From Lyngbya sp. HA4199-MV5 (GTDB lineage Bacteria > Cyanobacteriota > Cyanobacteriia > Leptolyngbyales > Leptolyngbyaceae), in contig JAHHHL010000001.1 in assembly GCA_019359375.1 (NCBI GenBank), positions 281,971-345,970 of the forward strand: 64,000 nt of DNA. Reading direction: 5' to 3'. Of this stretch, positions 1 through 9,096 are shown piece by piece. Within the stretch, counting starts at the first letter, position 1. Every line of letters begins with the position of its first letter. A program made the position numbers and the translations under genes. Below the pieces are notes generated by a model. The model was given only the letters and a program-made list of their open reading frames with translations. It had not been told where the DNA came from and did no database searches.

Positions 1-60
1 CGCAGACTGCATGGCGTTTTGCAGCTTTGTCCCATCCAGTTTAAAGGCATCGGTTATCAC
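1..60 (-). CDS. Possible N-terminus of a gene running off the left edge
   Basis: On the minus strand a frame is open from a GTG at 58-60 to the window edge (20 codons) and reads VITDAFKLDGTKLQNAMQSA, which has an ordinary coding composition. It would be divergent from cpcS. There is no recognisable family and no clear ribosome binding site, so this is only a weak call that depends on the sequence to the left. Confidence 0.2.
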   Translation of the reverse strand, partial: MITDAFKLDGTKLQNAMQSA

Positions 61-162
61 GACTTCACGGTGCCTTCTTGACGTTCTTCCTCAACTAAAG
101 CCCTGCTGACCTTACAATAGTAAACACAATCAAGCATCCAGAACAAAGGGTCGTTGTCAACG

Positions 163-732
163 ATGGATATTGTGGAGTTTTTCCAACTCAGCAGCGGTAA
201 GTGGTTTTCGCAACGCACGAGCCACCATTTGACGTTCAAACAAACGGAGGGTGGTCAATCAGAGCTTCAGATTGAACTGCTGCCCAAGCTCGATCCAGAC
301 GTAATCAAGCTGTGTGAACAATACGAAATGGATCCAGCGCTGGCACTGTGCGGTGCGCGAGTGCTTTGGGGTGGCACGATGGAGTGGGACAAGGAGAAGC
401 ATACGGGGAATACGGTGCTGGTGCCGATCGCCAACCCTGACAAGCCGAATGAAGGCAAACTGCTTCGAGAAATGGACTCTGCCGAAAAAGCGCCCGTTGC
501 GGGTCGCTACATCATGGGTAGCGATGAAGCGCTGACCTTAATCACTGAATACGAAACGATGTACTCAGAGGAACGGTTGTGGTTTGCTAGCCCCAATCTG
601 CGGTTACGTACCAGCATTTTGAAGCAGCCTGGGGGCTTTAGTATGGCTTCGTTCTGCTCTGAAATTCGCAAGGGAGTCGTCACGCCACCAGCCGATCCAA
701 AAGCTAAATCGTCTGTTGAGCAAACTGCTTAG
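163..732 (+). CDS. cpcS: Phycobiliprotein lyase, CpcS/CpeS family
   Basis: Bilin lyase that attaches phycocyanobilin to a conserved cysteine of phycobiliprotein subunits during phycobilisome assembly in the cytoplasm. The 189-residue product has the family length and its hallmark features: an N-terminal [24 protein letters not shown] start and the signature [14 protein letters not shown] at residues 138-151 on the lipocalin-like barrel. The ATG at 163 is preferred to an in-frame TTG nine bases upstream because it gives the usual family N-terminus. The C-terminal tail after residue 170 is poorly conserved. The stop codon TAG (730-732) is formed by the TA target duplication plus the first G of a miniature-element remnant, so the tail may have been changed by that insertion. 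Assignment to the family is firm; CpcS versus CpeS substrate choice is not decided by sequence. Confidence 0.9.
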   Translation: MDIVEFFQLSSGKWFSQRTSHHLTFKQTEGGQSELQIELLPKLDPDVIKLCEQYEMDPALALCGARVLWGGTMEWDKEKHTGNTVLVPIANPDKPNEGKLLREMDSAEKAPVAGRYIMGSDEALTLITEYETMYSEERLWFASPNLRLRTSILKQPGGFSMASFCSEIRKGVVTPPADPKAKSSVEQTA

Positions 733-772
733 GGGCTGCCATCAATGATGACTATACATTCTTGCAGCAAGT
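732..772 (+). mobile_element. Left-end remnant of the 125-bp miniature element (copy E)
   Basis: About 40 bases starting GGGGCTGCCATCAATGATGA match the left end of the full copies at 26348, 35360 and 47659, and are preceded by the same TA dinucleotide (730-731). The match fades near 772 and no right end is present, so the copy is truncated. It starts inside the stop codon of cpcS. Confidence 0.6.
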
Positions 773-788
773 TTTTGAGCGTTCCCAA

Positions 789-820
789 AGACCTCCGAGG
801 TTTTGAAAATCTCGAGGTCT
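789..820. terminator. Hairpin between convergent genes, possible terminator
   Basis: An inverted repeat with arms AGACCTCCGAG and CTCGAGGTCT (one bulged base) around an 11-base loop lies between cpcS and the convergent gene at 863. A T-run (830-835) follows 10 bases later on the plus strand. Position fits a bidirectional terminator, but the T-tract is not adjacent to the stem. Confidence 0.4.
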
Positions 821-862
821 AAACTCTCGATTTTTACCCTGAATCTGAGTGTTGACAAAGCA

Positions 863-2062
863 CTAGGGCTGTTCGTCTTCTTGAGGTACTAGCGGTTGGG
901 AAACGGCTTTGAGCTTGCTATAGAACGCGGATGGCTCTGGAGTTGGGGTGAACTGATGAATGGGCTGCTTCCGTGAAGGGTCAGTCAACCAGGTTGGCTG
1001 ATAGGGCGTTGTTGGATGCAACTGAAGCTTTGGCTTGAGTGTGGATGTAATCAATCCTAAAGCTGGCAACTCGATGTTGGCTTTTAGCTCCTGGTGCTCT
1101 AGCTGCTGCAAAATTTTGGCGATCGCCCCGACGGGTGGGAGTGGTATCACTTGCCCCTCACTCATCGTTGACAGTGAAGGTAGAGAATTTGAAGGTAGAG
1201 AATTTTCCCTGCTTTGATGGTGGTCTGGCTCATTGTCTGGTTGGGTATGGTCTGGTTGGGTATGGTCTGATTGGGTATTGAGAGGGGCGATCGACTGCTC
1301 TGGCAACGCAGCACCGCTCACTTGAGGCATGTGCATCTCAGCGTCTTCACCCTCTATCTCCTGCCGAACCAACCCTGCATCAGGTGTGTCTTCATGGAGG
1401 TGGATGGGCTGCTCTTCCTCACTCTGCGTCAGGGGGCTACTGTGCTCCTGCCTGAGTGCAGGATACGATGGCTCATCCGATCGCACGCTGTAAGCATAAG
1501 TCTGGGCAGGAGGCTGATCTGTCTCGGCTGGTTCTGGCGCTTCTCTTTGAGCGTCCTCTGCGAGAGCGGCTTCTTGTAGCGCTGCCATTTCTTTACTGTG
1601 AAGCGTTCTCAGCGCTAGCATGACATCGGCTTCAGGCAAGGGCACACGTTCAAAGTGGGGTAGCTGTAAAGCGGCACGATGTGGTGGCACTTGGGTACTG
1701 AGCGGGGTCGATCGCGCTAACGGTGCTTCACTCTGACCGGAAGCCGTGCTAGCAACCTGATGATCGGGCAAGCGATCGCACACTAAGCGCTCAAATTCAT
1801 GATTAAAGTGCGGGAGTGGCTGGCTGCGTCGCTGCCACATGGCTAAAATTTGCTCAACTGAAATGGCTTTGTAGCGTCCCTGATACAGAGCTTCAATGGT
1901 TGCCATGCGTATCCATGCGGTTGGGTAGTGCAGTTGCCAATTAATCAGCAACTGAGACAGCGGGTAGCCACCCAGGTCAAAGCCATAGTGATGTAGCAAC
2001 TTGATAGCACAAGCCGCCGCATCGTTCGATCGTTCTGTGGCATGGTTGACCAGTTCTGTCAT
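863..2062 (-). CDS. Conserved cyanobacterial protein with Pro/Gln-rich tail, function unknown
   Basis: 399 residues. The first ~95 residues form a compact, probably helical domain (GFDLGGYPLSQLLINW, then MATIEALYQGRYKAISVEQI, then FNHEFERLVCDRLP) that I recognise as a cyanobacteria-conserved N-terminal segment without assigned function. The rest is low-complexity and rich in Pro, Gln, Glu and His, probably disordered, until a short conserved-looking C-terminus (residues ~350-385). The middle holds 15-bp tandem repeats that keep the frame and encode DHTQP-type pentapeptides (DNA 1236-1280 and 1176-1205). No signal peptide or membrane segment. Convergent with cpcS; the bilin lyase neighbourhood does not by itself give a function. 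Confidence 0.75.
   Translation of the reverse strand: MTELVNHATERSNDAAACAIKLLHHYGFDLGGYPLSQLLINWQLHYPTAWIRMATIEALYQGRYKAISVEQILAMWQRRSQPLPHFNHEFERLVCDRLPDHQVASTASGQSEAPLARSTPLSTQVPPHRAALQLPHFERVPLPEADVMLALRTLHSKEMAALQEAALAEDAQREAPEPAETDQPPAQTYAYSVRSDEPSYPALRQEHSSPLTQSEEEQPIHLHEDTPDAGLVRQEIEGEDAEMHMPQVSGAALPEQSIAPLNTQSDHTQPDHTQPDNEPDHHQSRENSLPSNSLPSLSTMSEGQVIPLPPVGAIAKILQQLEHQELKANIELPALGLITSTLKPKLQLHPTTPYQPTWLTDPSRKQPIHQFTPTPEPSAFYSKLKAVSQPLVPQEDEQP
1176..1280. repeat. 15-bp in-frame tandem repeats inside the gene at 863-2062
   Basis: Two copies of GAAGGTAGAGAATTT (1176-1190, 1191-1205) and three copies of a TCTGGTTGGGTATGG unit (1236-1250, 1251-1265, 1266-1280, the last with two changes). 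Unit length is a multiple of three, so the reading frame of the host gene survives. Confidence 0.85.
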
Positions 2063-2227
2063 AGATCCTCACTGCATCAGCAAGGCGCTTGATGAGTGCA
2101 GCAAGCGCGGCTGATCCCAAGTGTATAGTTTGACTTCAATCCTGAAGCGCGATTATGAGATCCTGATGCAGATGTTGAGGCACTTGGGCGTTAAAAGCGT
2201 GCCTTCTCTATCGTTTATTATCGGGTA

Positions 2228-4966
2228 CTATTCATCACGACGCAAAATGACACCCCCTTCTACCGGCGTAATGTCAGAGCCTTCAAAGGTATCAGTGCCG
2301 CCTGTCCAGTTAAAGTCGCTGATGCGTAGCCCGATCGCGCCAATCGCCAGCACCGGGTTGTAGCGCAGTACGATCGCATAGGTACGGCGACTGTATTCCA
2401 GAATGTAATCCGTACTGAACTGATTGCTGGAATCTAAGTTGATCGACGTTTGAAACCCAATCCGAAACGGACCATAGATCTGCTGCGTCACGCCAATGCT
2501 GAGAATGCGGGTATCGACCGTGCGATCGAACAGAAAGGGCGATTGCCCGCTTCCAATAAATTGAGCATAGCCAATACTGAAGGCAGTGTAGTCAAAGAAG
2601 TCACGGGAGAAATGCCCAAATTGCCCACTCAGCCCGACGCTGGCAATCAGGTTCTGCTGCGTGTCGCCATTGGTATAGGCATTGGCAACGCCTCTCAGCG
2701 ATACGCCCAAGTTAATGTAGGGTGTAAGCGGTACGGGGCTGTAGCGTAACCCCTCGGCTTGGGTGGGCGGCAGTGCTTTTCCTTGCCAGAGTGTAAAGCC
2801 GCGAGCCAACTGTGCGGTGGCTCCAAACCGTCCCAGGCTAATCCGATTATTGGTACGTCCAGGTTCTAACAAATCGAGGCGATCAGTATCCGCATTGACG
2901 TACTGGAAGCCCACTTGATAGGTGAGTTCAATACCAGAGTTGCCTAGAAGAATCTTAGGTGACAGCACGACAGCACCCAGGCTGCTTTGTACCGTTTGAA
3001 AGCCCAGGGAGCCGTTAAACAGGCGATCGCGGTAGCTATAGTCCAGCGCCAAAGTGTGGCTACCGATGATTTGGCGTGCCCGGAGGCTGGCTCGCACATT
3101 GTTCTCCAGGTCATTGACATCCAGGGTTGTGAAGGATGCTTTCCCACGAATGCTGGTAAATGGACCTGGATCAGCATTGACCCCCAACCTGAAGCCAAAG
3201 TTTTCTGCCTTGAAGGGATTGCCCCCGTTGCTCAGCGCCCGCTGTAAGAAGAATTGAGGCGTAAACGTTACCCGCAATGGGGCGGTTGACAGCACGTTAA
3301 AACCACGCTCGATGAATAGCCCTCCCCGATCTTCATCATCGTAGCCAAAACTGAAGAGTGCAGGCGATCGCTGCCGACGATCGAGGGCAATCACAGGCAC
3401 AAAAAACGGCAGCGTCAGGCGTTGATCAAACACTAAGCGCGGTCGTCTGGTACGTATCTCATCGCGCAGGGGTGATATGCGTGTGAGGGTTGCCTGTTCT
3501 GCTTTCAAGACCAGTTCTGGCGGTGAGAAGGGGTCATTGGTAATTTGAATCTTTTTGGCAACCCAGCCGTCTGGGGTAAAGTCAATCTGGTCGGCTTCAA
3601 AGCGTAGCCGCCGAATCTGTCCGCCTTGAGGCACACCACCGGGCACCCGACTGATATCTCGTCCAAAGCCAATCCCAACCCCAAAGCTGCCAGAACTATT
3701 CACGTTTTGCGTGGGTTGAGCAGCCGTCACCCGATCACTCACAGGACGGGCGATCGTCACACCTTCATTGTCGCTTCGGGCACCGATCGCCAGATCAGTG
3801 CCTGCTTGCGGCAGGAAAATTTCACCTCTGGCATTCAGGATGCTGCCTGTGCCCTGCACAAAGCTGTATTCCAACCGTTGCCCCCGTAAGACCTGGTTGC
3901 CTCGCGTCAAAGCCACATTGCCCTCAGCCACCGCCAGCCGATTATCCAGATTCACCTGCACGCGATCGGCATCCAACAGCGCCCCACGGAACCGCATCAA
4001 AACTTTCCCTTCAGCCGTAAACACTTTGCGCTGCTCATCATACTCCTGTCGGTCTGCCGTCAACTCAATGACCGATCCTACACTCGGCGTTTCCCCAGCA
4101 GGGGGAGGACTACTTGCGGGGGGCTTTTGTGGGGTGGGTGGTTGAGTTTCGATGCCAGGGGGTGTGGAGAGCTGTCCAGGAAGAGGCGTGGTTGCTGGGA
4201 GCGGAGTGCCTGGGGGTTGATCGAGTGTGGGGAGGGGTAACAGCAGGGGGGCTTGATCAGAGGCTTGAGCGCGAATTTCTAAACCAGATTTGCCAGGTGT
4301 ACCCGCTTCTTCCTGTGCAAGCGTTTCCTGGGCAAACTCATCGACCACGATCGCATCACTTAACCCCGACATCACAGCCGCCTCAGCCGCATTTTGGGTT
4401 TGTTGTGTGGTGCCTGACAGAGAGTACACAACTGATTTAGAAGCTTCCAGCAGCGTCGCAGCAGGCTGATCTGCAACTTGAAATGGCTCTTTAGGTTTCG
4501 GTGAAGGTGCGATCGGTGGAGCTGCTGGTGGGGGTGCGATCGAGCGATGGAGTGGCAACAACCGGGCATTGGCTAGTGGCTGCCTGTCATCAAACGTAGA
4601 CGTTTGTGGCTCACGACTGATAGCCGCTTTCTCGTTGAGCTTCTGCTTTAATGCAGCAGGCTCTACCAGAGGCTTGAAGACTCCAGGCTGCAAGTTTTGC
4701 TTTAAGAGATAGCCCGTTGTTGTTGACGTTCCCAGCAACGAGGCTTGCGACACGGCTGTTTGCTGTCTAAACGTCGCCACAGTGGGTAGGCTTTCCATCG
4801 CCGACACAGGTGAACCAACGATACCTGCATCGGGTAGCTGATGCTTCGCGGCTGGTGGTGAATTTACGGCTGATGCGATGAGGGGTGCTTGGGGCGGATA
4901 ACGAACCTCCTGAGAAGGAGTTGTAATCAAAGCAGGGGGAACAGGGGGCGAAGCCGGATAAGGCAT
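2228..4966 (-). CDS. DUF3769 protein, LptD/OstA-like outer-membrane beta-barrel
   Basis: 912 residues. Residues ~1-295 are a Pro/Ala/Gln-rich, low-complexity region. Residues ~298-400 (VIELTADRQEYDEQRKVFTA, then GKVLMRFRGALLDADRVQVN) are an OstA/LptA-type beta-jellyroll as in LPS-transport proteins. The remainder, to a C-terminus rich in alternating aromatic/hydrophobic residues, looks like an outer-membrane beta-barrel and matches the cyanobacterial family DUF3769. The family is thought to be the cyanobacterial LptD-like protein that inserts lipopolysaccharide into the outer membrane; this role is inferred from the domain. No classical signal peptide is visible at the chosen ATG, which is unusual for an outer-membrane protein and suggests that the N-terminus may be mis-set or is a long extension. 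Confidence 0.85.
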   Translation of the reverse strand: MPYPASPPVPPALITTPSQEVRYPPQAPLIASAVNSPPAAKHQLPDAGIVGSPVSAMESLPTVATFRQQTAVSQASLLGTSTTTGYLLKQNLQPGVFKPLVEPAALKQKLNEKAAISREPQTSTFDDRQPLANARLLPLHRSIAPPPAAPPIAPSPKPKEPFQVADQPAATLLEASKSVVYSLSGTTQQTQNAAEAAVMSGLSDAIVVDEFAQETLAQEEAGTPGKSGLEIRAQASDQAPLLLPLPTLDQPPGTPLPATTPLPGQLSTPPGIETQPPTPQKPPASSPPPAGETPSVGSVIELTADRQEYDEQRKVFTAEGKVLMRFRGALLDADRVQVNLDNRLAVAEGNVALTRGNQVLRGQRLEYSFVQGTGSILNARGEIFLPQAGTDLAIGARSDNEGVTIARPVSDRVTAAQPTQNVNSSGSFGVGIGFGRDISRVPGGVPQGGQIRRLRFEADQIDFTPDGWVAKKIQITNDPFSPPELVLKAEQATLTRISPLRDEIRTRRPRLVFDQRLTLPFFVPVIALDRRQRSPALFSFGYDDEDRGGLFIERGFNVLSTAPLRVTFTPQFFLQRALSNGGNPFKAENFGFRLGVNADPGPFTSIRGKASFTTLDVNDLENNVRASLRARQIIGSHTLALDYSYRDRLFNGSLGFQTVQSSLGAVVLSPKILLGNSGIELTYQVGFQYVNADTDRLDLLEPGRTNNRISLGRFGATAQLARGFTLWQGKALPPTQAEGLRYSPVPLTPYINLGVSLRGVANAYTNGDTQQNLIASVGLSGQFGHFSRDFFDYTAFSIGYAQFIGSGQSPFLFDRTVDTRILSIGVTQQIYGPFRIGFQTSINLDSSNQFSTDYILEYSRRTYAIVLRYNPVLAIGAIGLRISDFNWTGGTDTFEGSDITPVEGGVILRRDE

Positions 4967-5020
4967 ATTGCAGCAGTCTCAAACGAATAAGCAACCCCTA
5001 AAGATTGCCTCACTTACAAA

Positions 5021-5046
5021 GTAGGGGCAGCCTACGCTACCCCTAC
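5021..5046 (-). terminator. Hairpin downstream of psbI
   Basis: Inverted repeat GTAGGGG / CCCCTAC with a 12-base loop, 25 bases downstream of the psbI stop codon on the minus strand. It may end psbI transcription, but no T-tract follows, so it could equally be a dispersed palindromic repeat. Confidence 0.35.
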
Positions 5047-5070
5047 CGCCATGCTGTACTGAAGCAATGG

Positions 5071-5187
5071 TTACTCTAAATCCCGCTGCTTCGGGTTACG
5101 GGCAGGGTCATTAGACAAAAAGCCAAAGATGAACAGCGCAACAAAGAAGGCAACCACAATATAAACGGCAATTTTGAGAGTGACCAT
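5071..5187 (-). CDS. psbI: Photosystem II reaction centre protein I
   Basis: A 38-residue protein that starts [20 protein letters not shown] and ends in [14 protein letters not shown], which matches PsbI in length, in its single transmembrane helix (residues ~4-24) and in its conserved stromal tail. PsbI sits next to D1 and CP43 in the thylakoid membrane and helps early assembly and stability of photosystem II. The gene is a single unit on the minus strand upstream of the DUF3769 gene, about 100 bases apart. Certain from sequence despite its small size. Confidence 0.97.
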   Translation of the reverse strand: MVTLKIAVYIVVAFFVALFIFGFLSNDPARNPKQRDLE

Positions 5188-5663
5188 ACCAATAGCTCCA
5201 GAAGTATCAAAAACAGCAATCCGCCCACAGCACTAGATCACTCTCCTTATCATACAGAACTGAGGTTCCGTTTTAGCTGTGTGCTTACTTCCGTCATGCC
5301 TCTGATGCAACCCAGTCTTTCTGCACGATATAAAGCTACCGTAAGTACTCCAACAAAGATTCCATAAATACTATTAATTCCTTCTCAAGGGTTTTTGAAG
5401 AGAACGTAGGATTGATGGCAATTGTTTCCCGGTAGGATGACGGTGTGACGATCGCCCCCATCCCTGTCACCTAGAATTTGAGAACATTAAGACCGACGAA
5501 AAACGTTTCCATTCAGAACCAGCAGGGTATTACCTTCTCTCATCTTTCGCCCTGCACCCCTTAAATCTGGATCATTTTCGACGCGATCGTTTTACTCCAA
5601 CGAGGGTTATTCAAGCGATCGTGCTCCTTTCGCGGCTGTCAGTATGAACGTTAAGGTAAACCT
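5188..5663. other. 476-bp intergenic region between psbI and a glycosyltransferase
   Basis: It must contain the divergent promoters of psbI (minus) and the glycosyltransferase at 5664 (plus). It has A/T-rich stretches near 5340-5400 and one HIP1-like site near 5584, but I see no small reading frame with a ribosome binding site, no strong hairpin and no RNA gene. Confidence 0.5.
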
Positions 5664-6872
5664 GTGATACAAAGCCCTTTGAGCGGACAACCCGCTTCTA
5701 ACCTTAACTCCACCAAACGCTATCGGTTTGGGATTGTGTTGAGCGTTGGCATGGGCAACATGACCCGCTACCTCAATTTCCGCAAGTATGCCGAGCGCGA
5801 TCCAGAGGTCGATCTGCTTTGGGCACCTGTGAAACACTTTATTGCCCCAGAAGAGCCAAACCCGTTCAAATATTTGCCAGATCCCTTCTACACACGAGCC
5901 GTCATTCTGTATCAGTCTTCTCCGGTGTTGAAGCAGATGCATCAGTTAGATGTCGTGCTGTTTCACATGTTTGAAGCTTACGTCTTTGCCTGTTGTCGCA
6001 GCCTGATCTATAAACAGCCGCTGATCATCTGGAATAATGACGATCCTCCAGTCGTTGACCCCTATACCTATCCGATTTATCCCAAAGATTTCAACAAGTC
6101 ACTCCGGCGACACCGCTTTCGGTTAGGGCTTGACGTGTGGTGTGCTAAGCGAGCCGCCGCGTTTATTCCCTGGTCTGCGTGGGGTGAGAAGATCTGGGTA
6201 AACGAGTGCGGTATGCCCCGTGAGAAGGTGCAGACGATCCATCCAGGCTTAGACCTTGAGCACTGGACAGCCATCGATCGCCCTCCCCTAGCTCCCGACG
6301 CAAAACCCAAGATTCTGTTTGTGGGCGGAGACTTCGAGCGCAAAGGGGGCGATCGGCTGCTCAATGTCTTCAGCGAACAGTTTGCCGATCGTGCAGAGTT
6401 GCATCTAGTCACCAAGGAACCACCCGCAACTACGCTGCCAAATGTATACGTCTACACGGATATTGGTCCCAACGACGATCGACTTGCCCAGTTGTATGCC
6501 AGAGCCGATCTCTTTGTATTGCCTACCACTGCCGATCTTTCACCCTGGGCGTATTTAGAAGCAATGGCATCGGGTTGTGCGGTGATTAGTACAGGCGTTG
6601 GCGGCGTAGGGGATATGGTACGTCACAATGAAACAGGGTTGATTGTGCCTGTCGGCGATGAGGCAGCTTTGGCGGAGGCAATCCGATCGCTGTTAGACAA
6701 TCCCACCCTGCGTCGTCAAATGGGCACCCAGGGGCGCAAGGTTGTGGAACGTGATTTTAACGCCGCGATTAATGTGCCGCGCATGTTAGATGTGATGAAG
6801 AAAGTAGCCGATCGTAAACGCATGATCCAACCAACCGCTGAGTCCAGCGATCGCTTGCAGAGAGGCGATTGA
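5664..6872 (+). CDS. Glycosyltransferase, GT4 family
   Basis: 402 residues, GTG start. The C-terminal half (residues ~215-380) is a GT-B nucleotide-sugar binding domain: KILFVGGDFERKGGDRLL is the usual start of the Glycos_transf_1 domain, and LEAMASGCAVISTGVGGVGD is the E-x7-E-type donor-binding loop. The N-terminal half lacks strong motifs and contains an aromatic segment (VVLFHMFEAYVFACCRSL). It likely transfers a sugar from an activated donor during surface polysaccharide or glycolipid synthesis in the cytoplasm; donor and acceptor cannot be read from sequence. A GT2 gene follows convergently at 7079-8050, in keeping with an exopolysaccharide context. Confidence 0.85.
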   Translation: MIQSPLSGQPASNLNSTKRYRFGIVLSVGMGNMTRYLNFRKYAERDPEVDLLWAPVKHFIAPEEPNPFKYLPDPFYTRAVILYQSSPVLKQMHQLDVVLFHMFEAYVFACCRSLIYKQPLIIWNNDDPPVVDPYTYPIYPKDFNKSLRRHRFRLGLDVWCAKRAAAFIPWSAWGEKIWVNECGMPREKVQTIHPGLDLEHWTAIDRPPLAPDAKPKILFVGGDFERKGGDRLLNVFSEQFADRAELHLVTKEPPATTLPNVYVYTDIGPNDDRLAQLYARADLFVLPTTADLSPWAYLEAMASGCAVISTGVGGVGDMVRHNETGLIVPVGDEAALAEAIRSLLDNPTLRRQMGTQGRKVVERDFNAAINVPRMLDVMKKVADRKRMIQPTAESSDRLQRGD

Positions 6873-6939
6873 GATCTGTGGCACGATCTCGTGAGCTAAC
6901 TCCTTAGGATCATGGATTAACTAACATCGACAAAGCCGA

Positions 6940-6979
6940 TCGTAAGGGCTTAGCATACCCTACGGGAAGCAAGCTACGG
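6940..6979. repeat. Dispersed 40-bp repeat, copy 1
   Basis: The stretch beginning CGTAAGGGCTTAGCATACCC and continuing into TACGGGAAGCAAGCTACGG recurs almost unchanged at 35277-35316. Both copies are followed within about 50 bases by a GCATAC/GTATGC-containing segment. It lies in the convergent gap between the two glycosyltransferases and looks like a non-coding interspersed repeat. Confidence 0.7.
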
Positions 6980-7078
6980 CAGGTATGCTTTCGGTGATGG
7001 TAAAGGGTTTCTCCCACATGCTAAACCCCTACAGTTTGCATCGGGTTTATTTTGTTCTCGTTCCTTAGAAACCTTGAC

Positions 7079-8050
7079 CTAATCCTTGTAGGGCTGCACA
7101 GCAGGCGTTTGGAACGAGCTAAGCAGCACATTGAGCTTGTACTGAAAGAGGCAGGCTTTCGCCAGATCCGTCGCAAACTGATTTCTGTATTGCAGGTAAT
7201 ACAACCCCACCCGCCAAGCGCTCAACAGTACATAAAACGGGGTAAACAAGGGCATCAGCGGGCGCTGCCAGGGATGCAACTTCGCGTAACGGCAAGAATG
7301 CGCGGCTAACCCACCACTTTGAGCCAGCCGCAGCAGATACTCACGCTCAAAGCGTCTGGGCGGCAGGTGGTGCCACACTTCCATCTTGGGGTTGTGCCAC
7401 AGTTCCCAGTGGCTACTTTGGATGTAGAGCATCACCTCAATGTCTTCCGCATTGGCAATCATTGTTTTCCAGGTTTCATCCCGCCCCTTCAGTCGGCGCT
7501 GCTGTGGTACGGCTTCCTGCCATGCCTGCTTACGAATCACGCAACCGGGACCGTTCGGAGCCATGCCTCGCCTTGTGAAACGAAAGGGAACCGCGCCGCG
7601 CTCTTCTACTGCCAGCAGAAATTTGATCTGATGAAACTCTGGTGGGGGTGGCGCATCCAGCTTGGCAAAAATATTACCGCCATACGCTCCTGCTTCAGGA
7701 TGTTCTAATCCAAAGCGATAGGCTTCTGCTACCCAGTTTGGAGCGGGATAGTTGTCGTCATCCAGAAAGCCAACGAGACTCTCACTCTCCGCCGCTTGCA
7801 TGGCACGATCGCGGGCAAAAGCGCTGCCCTGTCGAGGTTCCGAAACCCAGCGCAATTGACTGTCCGATCGCCACCGTTGGGCATATTCATCCACCACCGC
7901 TGTCGTGCGATCGGTGCTGTTGTTATCGACCACCAGCACTTCCCACTGAATCCCTTCCGTGTCCGTTTGAGTTAGAAGGCGATCGAGTACCTCTGGCAGA
8001 CGCATCTCGGCGTTGTACGTGCGGATGGCAACCGTAAAATCAATTGGCAT
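7079..8050 (-). CDS. Glycosyltransferase family 2, HpsE-like
   Basis: 323 residues. The N-terminus FTVAIRTYNAEMRLPEVLDR, the VLVVDNNSTD motif (residues ~38-47) and the GFLDDDNYP motif (residues ~93-101, the DxD-like metal/donor site) are a standard GT-A fold of GT2 enzymes. The C-terminal third (PRRFEREYLLRLAQSGGLAA, then RPLMPLFTPFYVLLSAWRVG) resembles the hormogonium polysaccharide glycosyltransferase HpsE of filamentous cyanobacteria, with one hydrophobic segment near residues 268-290. A role in secreted polysaccharide for gliding or sheath is an inference from this resemblance. The other hps genes are not in view. Confidence 0.85.
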   Translation of the reverse strand: MPIDFTVAIRTYNAEMRLPEVLDRLLTQTDTEGIQWEVLVVDNNSTDRTTAVVDEYAQRWRSDSQLRWVSEPRQGSAFARDRAMQAAESESLVGFLDDDNYPAPNWVAEAYRFGLEHPEAGAYGGNIFAKLDAPPPPEFHQIKFLLAVEERGAVPFRFTRRGMAPNGPGCVIRKQAWQEAVPQQRRLKGRDETWKTMIANAEDIEVMLYIQSSHWELWHNPKMEVWHHLPPRRFEREYLLRLAQSGGLAAHSCRYAKLHPWQRPLMPLFTPFYVLLSAWRVGLYYLQYRNQFATDLAKACLFQYKLNVLLSSFQTPAVQPYKD

Positions 8051-8260
8051 GGCAGGCGATCGGCAAAGACCTTTATCATTATGAATACCCAGAACGGGAA
8101 CGCTTTACCCTTGCCGTTTCTTCATAAAGGCACCGTTCCTCGTAAAGCTTTGTTAAAGAGCAGTGTGAAGCATCAGGTGTTGGGACAAGCGGTGCGTGTG
8201 CAACCCAACGGCTCATAACAGTAGTCTGTGTATTGAAACCTACTACAAAAAAGCTTCGCT

Positions 8261-8833
8261 ATGGTTAATCCATTCCGCCCGTCTATGCTTGGCGATCGTC
8301 CATTCTGGTTTGCAAAGCTGCTTTCAGCGCTACCAGTCTTTAGTGCAACGATCGCTTTCGCAGCGATGTGTTGGCTGATATTCCCTGCTTCAGCGTCTGC
8401 ATCACCGTTGCCGCCTGCGCCGATCGTCGGTGCAATCCTCTCCTTTCCAGGCACCCGACCTGCCAATCTGGGGGTGGCAGATGGTCAATTTGCGCCCTGC
8501 CCCACCACTCCAAATTGTGTCAGCAGCCAGAGCCAGGAGCGAGAAAACGCGATCGCCCCCTTCCGCTACACCACCTCACTCGAAGCCGCCTTCGATAAAC
8601 TGAAAACCATCCTTGCCGCCCAGCCCAGAGTCAGTATCTTGACGACAACCAACGATTACATCCGCACTGAATTCACCCTGCCGATCGTCGGGTTTGTGGA
8701 CGATGTGGAGTTTTATCTCGATCGCAAAGCCAACGTCATCCAGGTTCGTTCTGCTTCCCGCCTGGGCGAGTCGGATTTAGGAGTCAATCGCAAGCGCGTT
8801 GAGACACTGAGGGAGAAGTGGGGGGAGGGATAA
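8261..8833 (+). CDS. DUF1499 domain protein
   Basis: 190 residues. An N-terminal hydrophobic stretch (residues ~16-52, with ATIAFAAMCWLIFPASASAS) is a signal peptide or anchor. The rest matches DUF1499: FAPCPTTPNCVSSQ (Cys-rich start of the domain), then TNDYIRTEFTLPIVGFVDDV and FYLDRKANVIQVRSASRLGE, ending in the typical GVNRKRVETLREKW. The function of the family is not established; plant and cyanobacterial members are exported or thylakoid-associated. The start ATG at 8261 begins MVNPFRPSML. The 3' end runs straight into an STRR array. Confidence 0.85.
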   Translation: MVNPFRPSMLGDRPFWFAKLLSALPVFSATIAFAAMCWLIFPASASASPLPPAPIVGAILSFPGTRPANLGVADGQFAPCPTTPNCVSSQSQERENAIAPFRYTTSLEAAFDKLKTILAAQPRVSILTTTNDYIRTEFTLPIVGFVDDVEFYLDRKANVIQVRSASRLGESDLGVNRKRVETLREKWGEG

Positions 8834-8990
8834 GGGATGAGGGATGAAGAGTGAAGAGTGAAGGGTTGATTGAGCAGTCAGCAGTCAGCAGTCAGCTTTT
8901 TAGCCTTTAGCCTTCATCCTTTTCCCCTTTCCCTTTCCCTTCTGCCCTTTCCCCCTTCTGCCTCCTGCCCTCTGCCTTCTGCCTTCCTCC
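8834..8990. repeat. STRR minisatellite array
   Basis: Intergenic low-complexity sequence made of consecutive short tandem motifs: GGGATGA, AGAGTGA, CAGTCAG, then TTTAGCC, CCTTTCC and CTGCCTTCTGCC. These heptamer-type motifs recur in at least ten other gaps of this window and inside rimI and lysA. No gene or promoter is evident in it. Confidence 0.85.
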
Positions 8991-9096
8991 CCGCAAACCT
9001 ACGTAGCCAATAACCCTCACGTCTCCGAGAAATAACGGAGCTACAGTTCATCGCCTGTGGCTATAGTTGAGCGGTACTGCTACCGATCCCCCCGTT

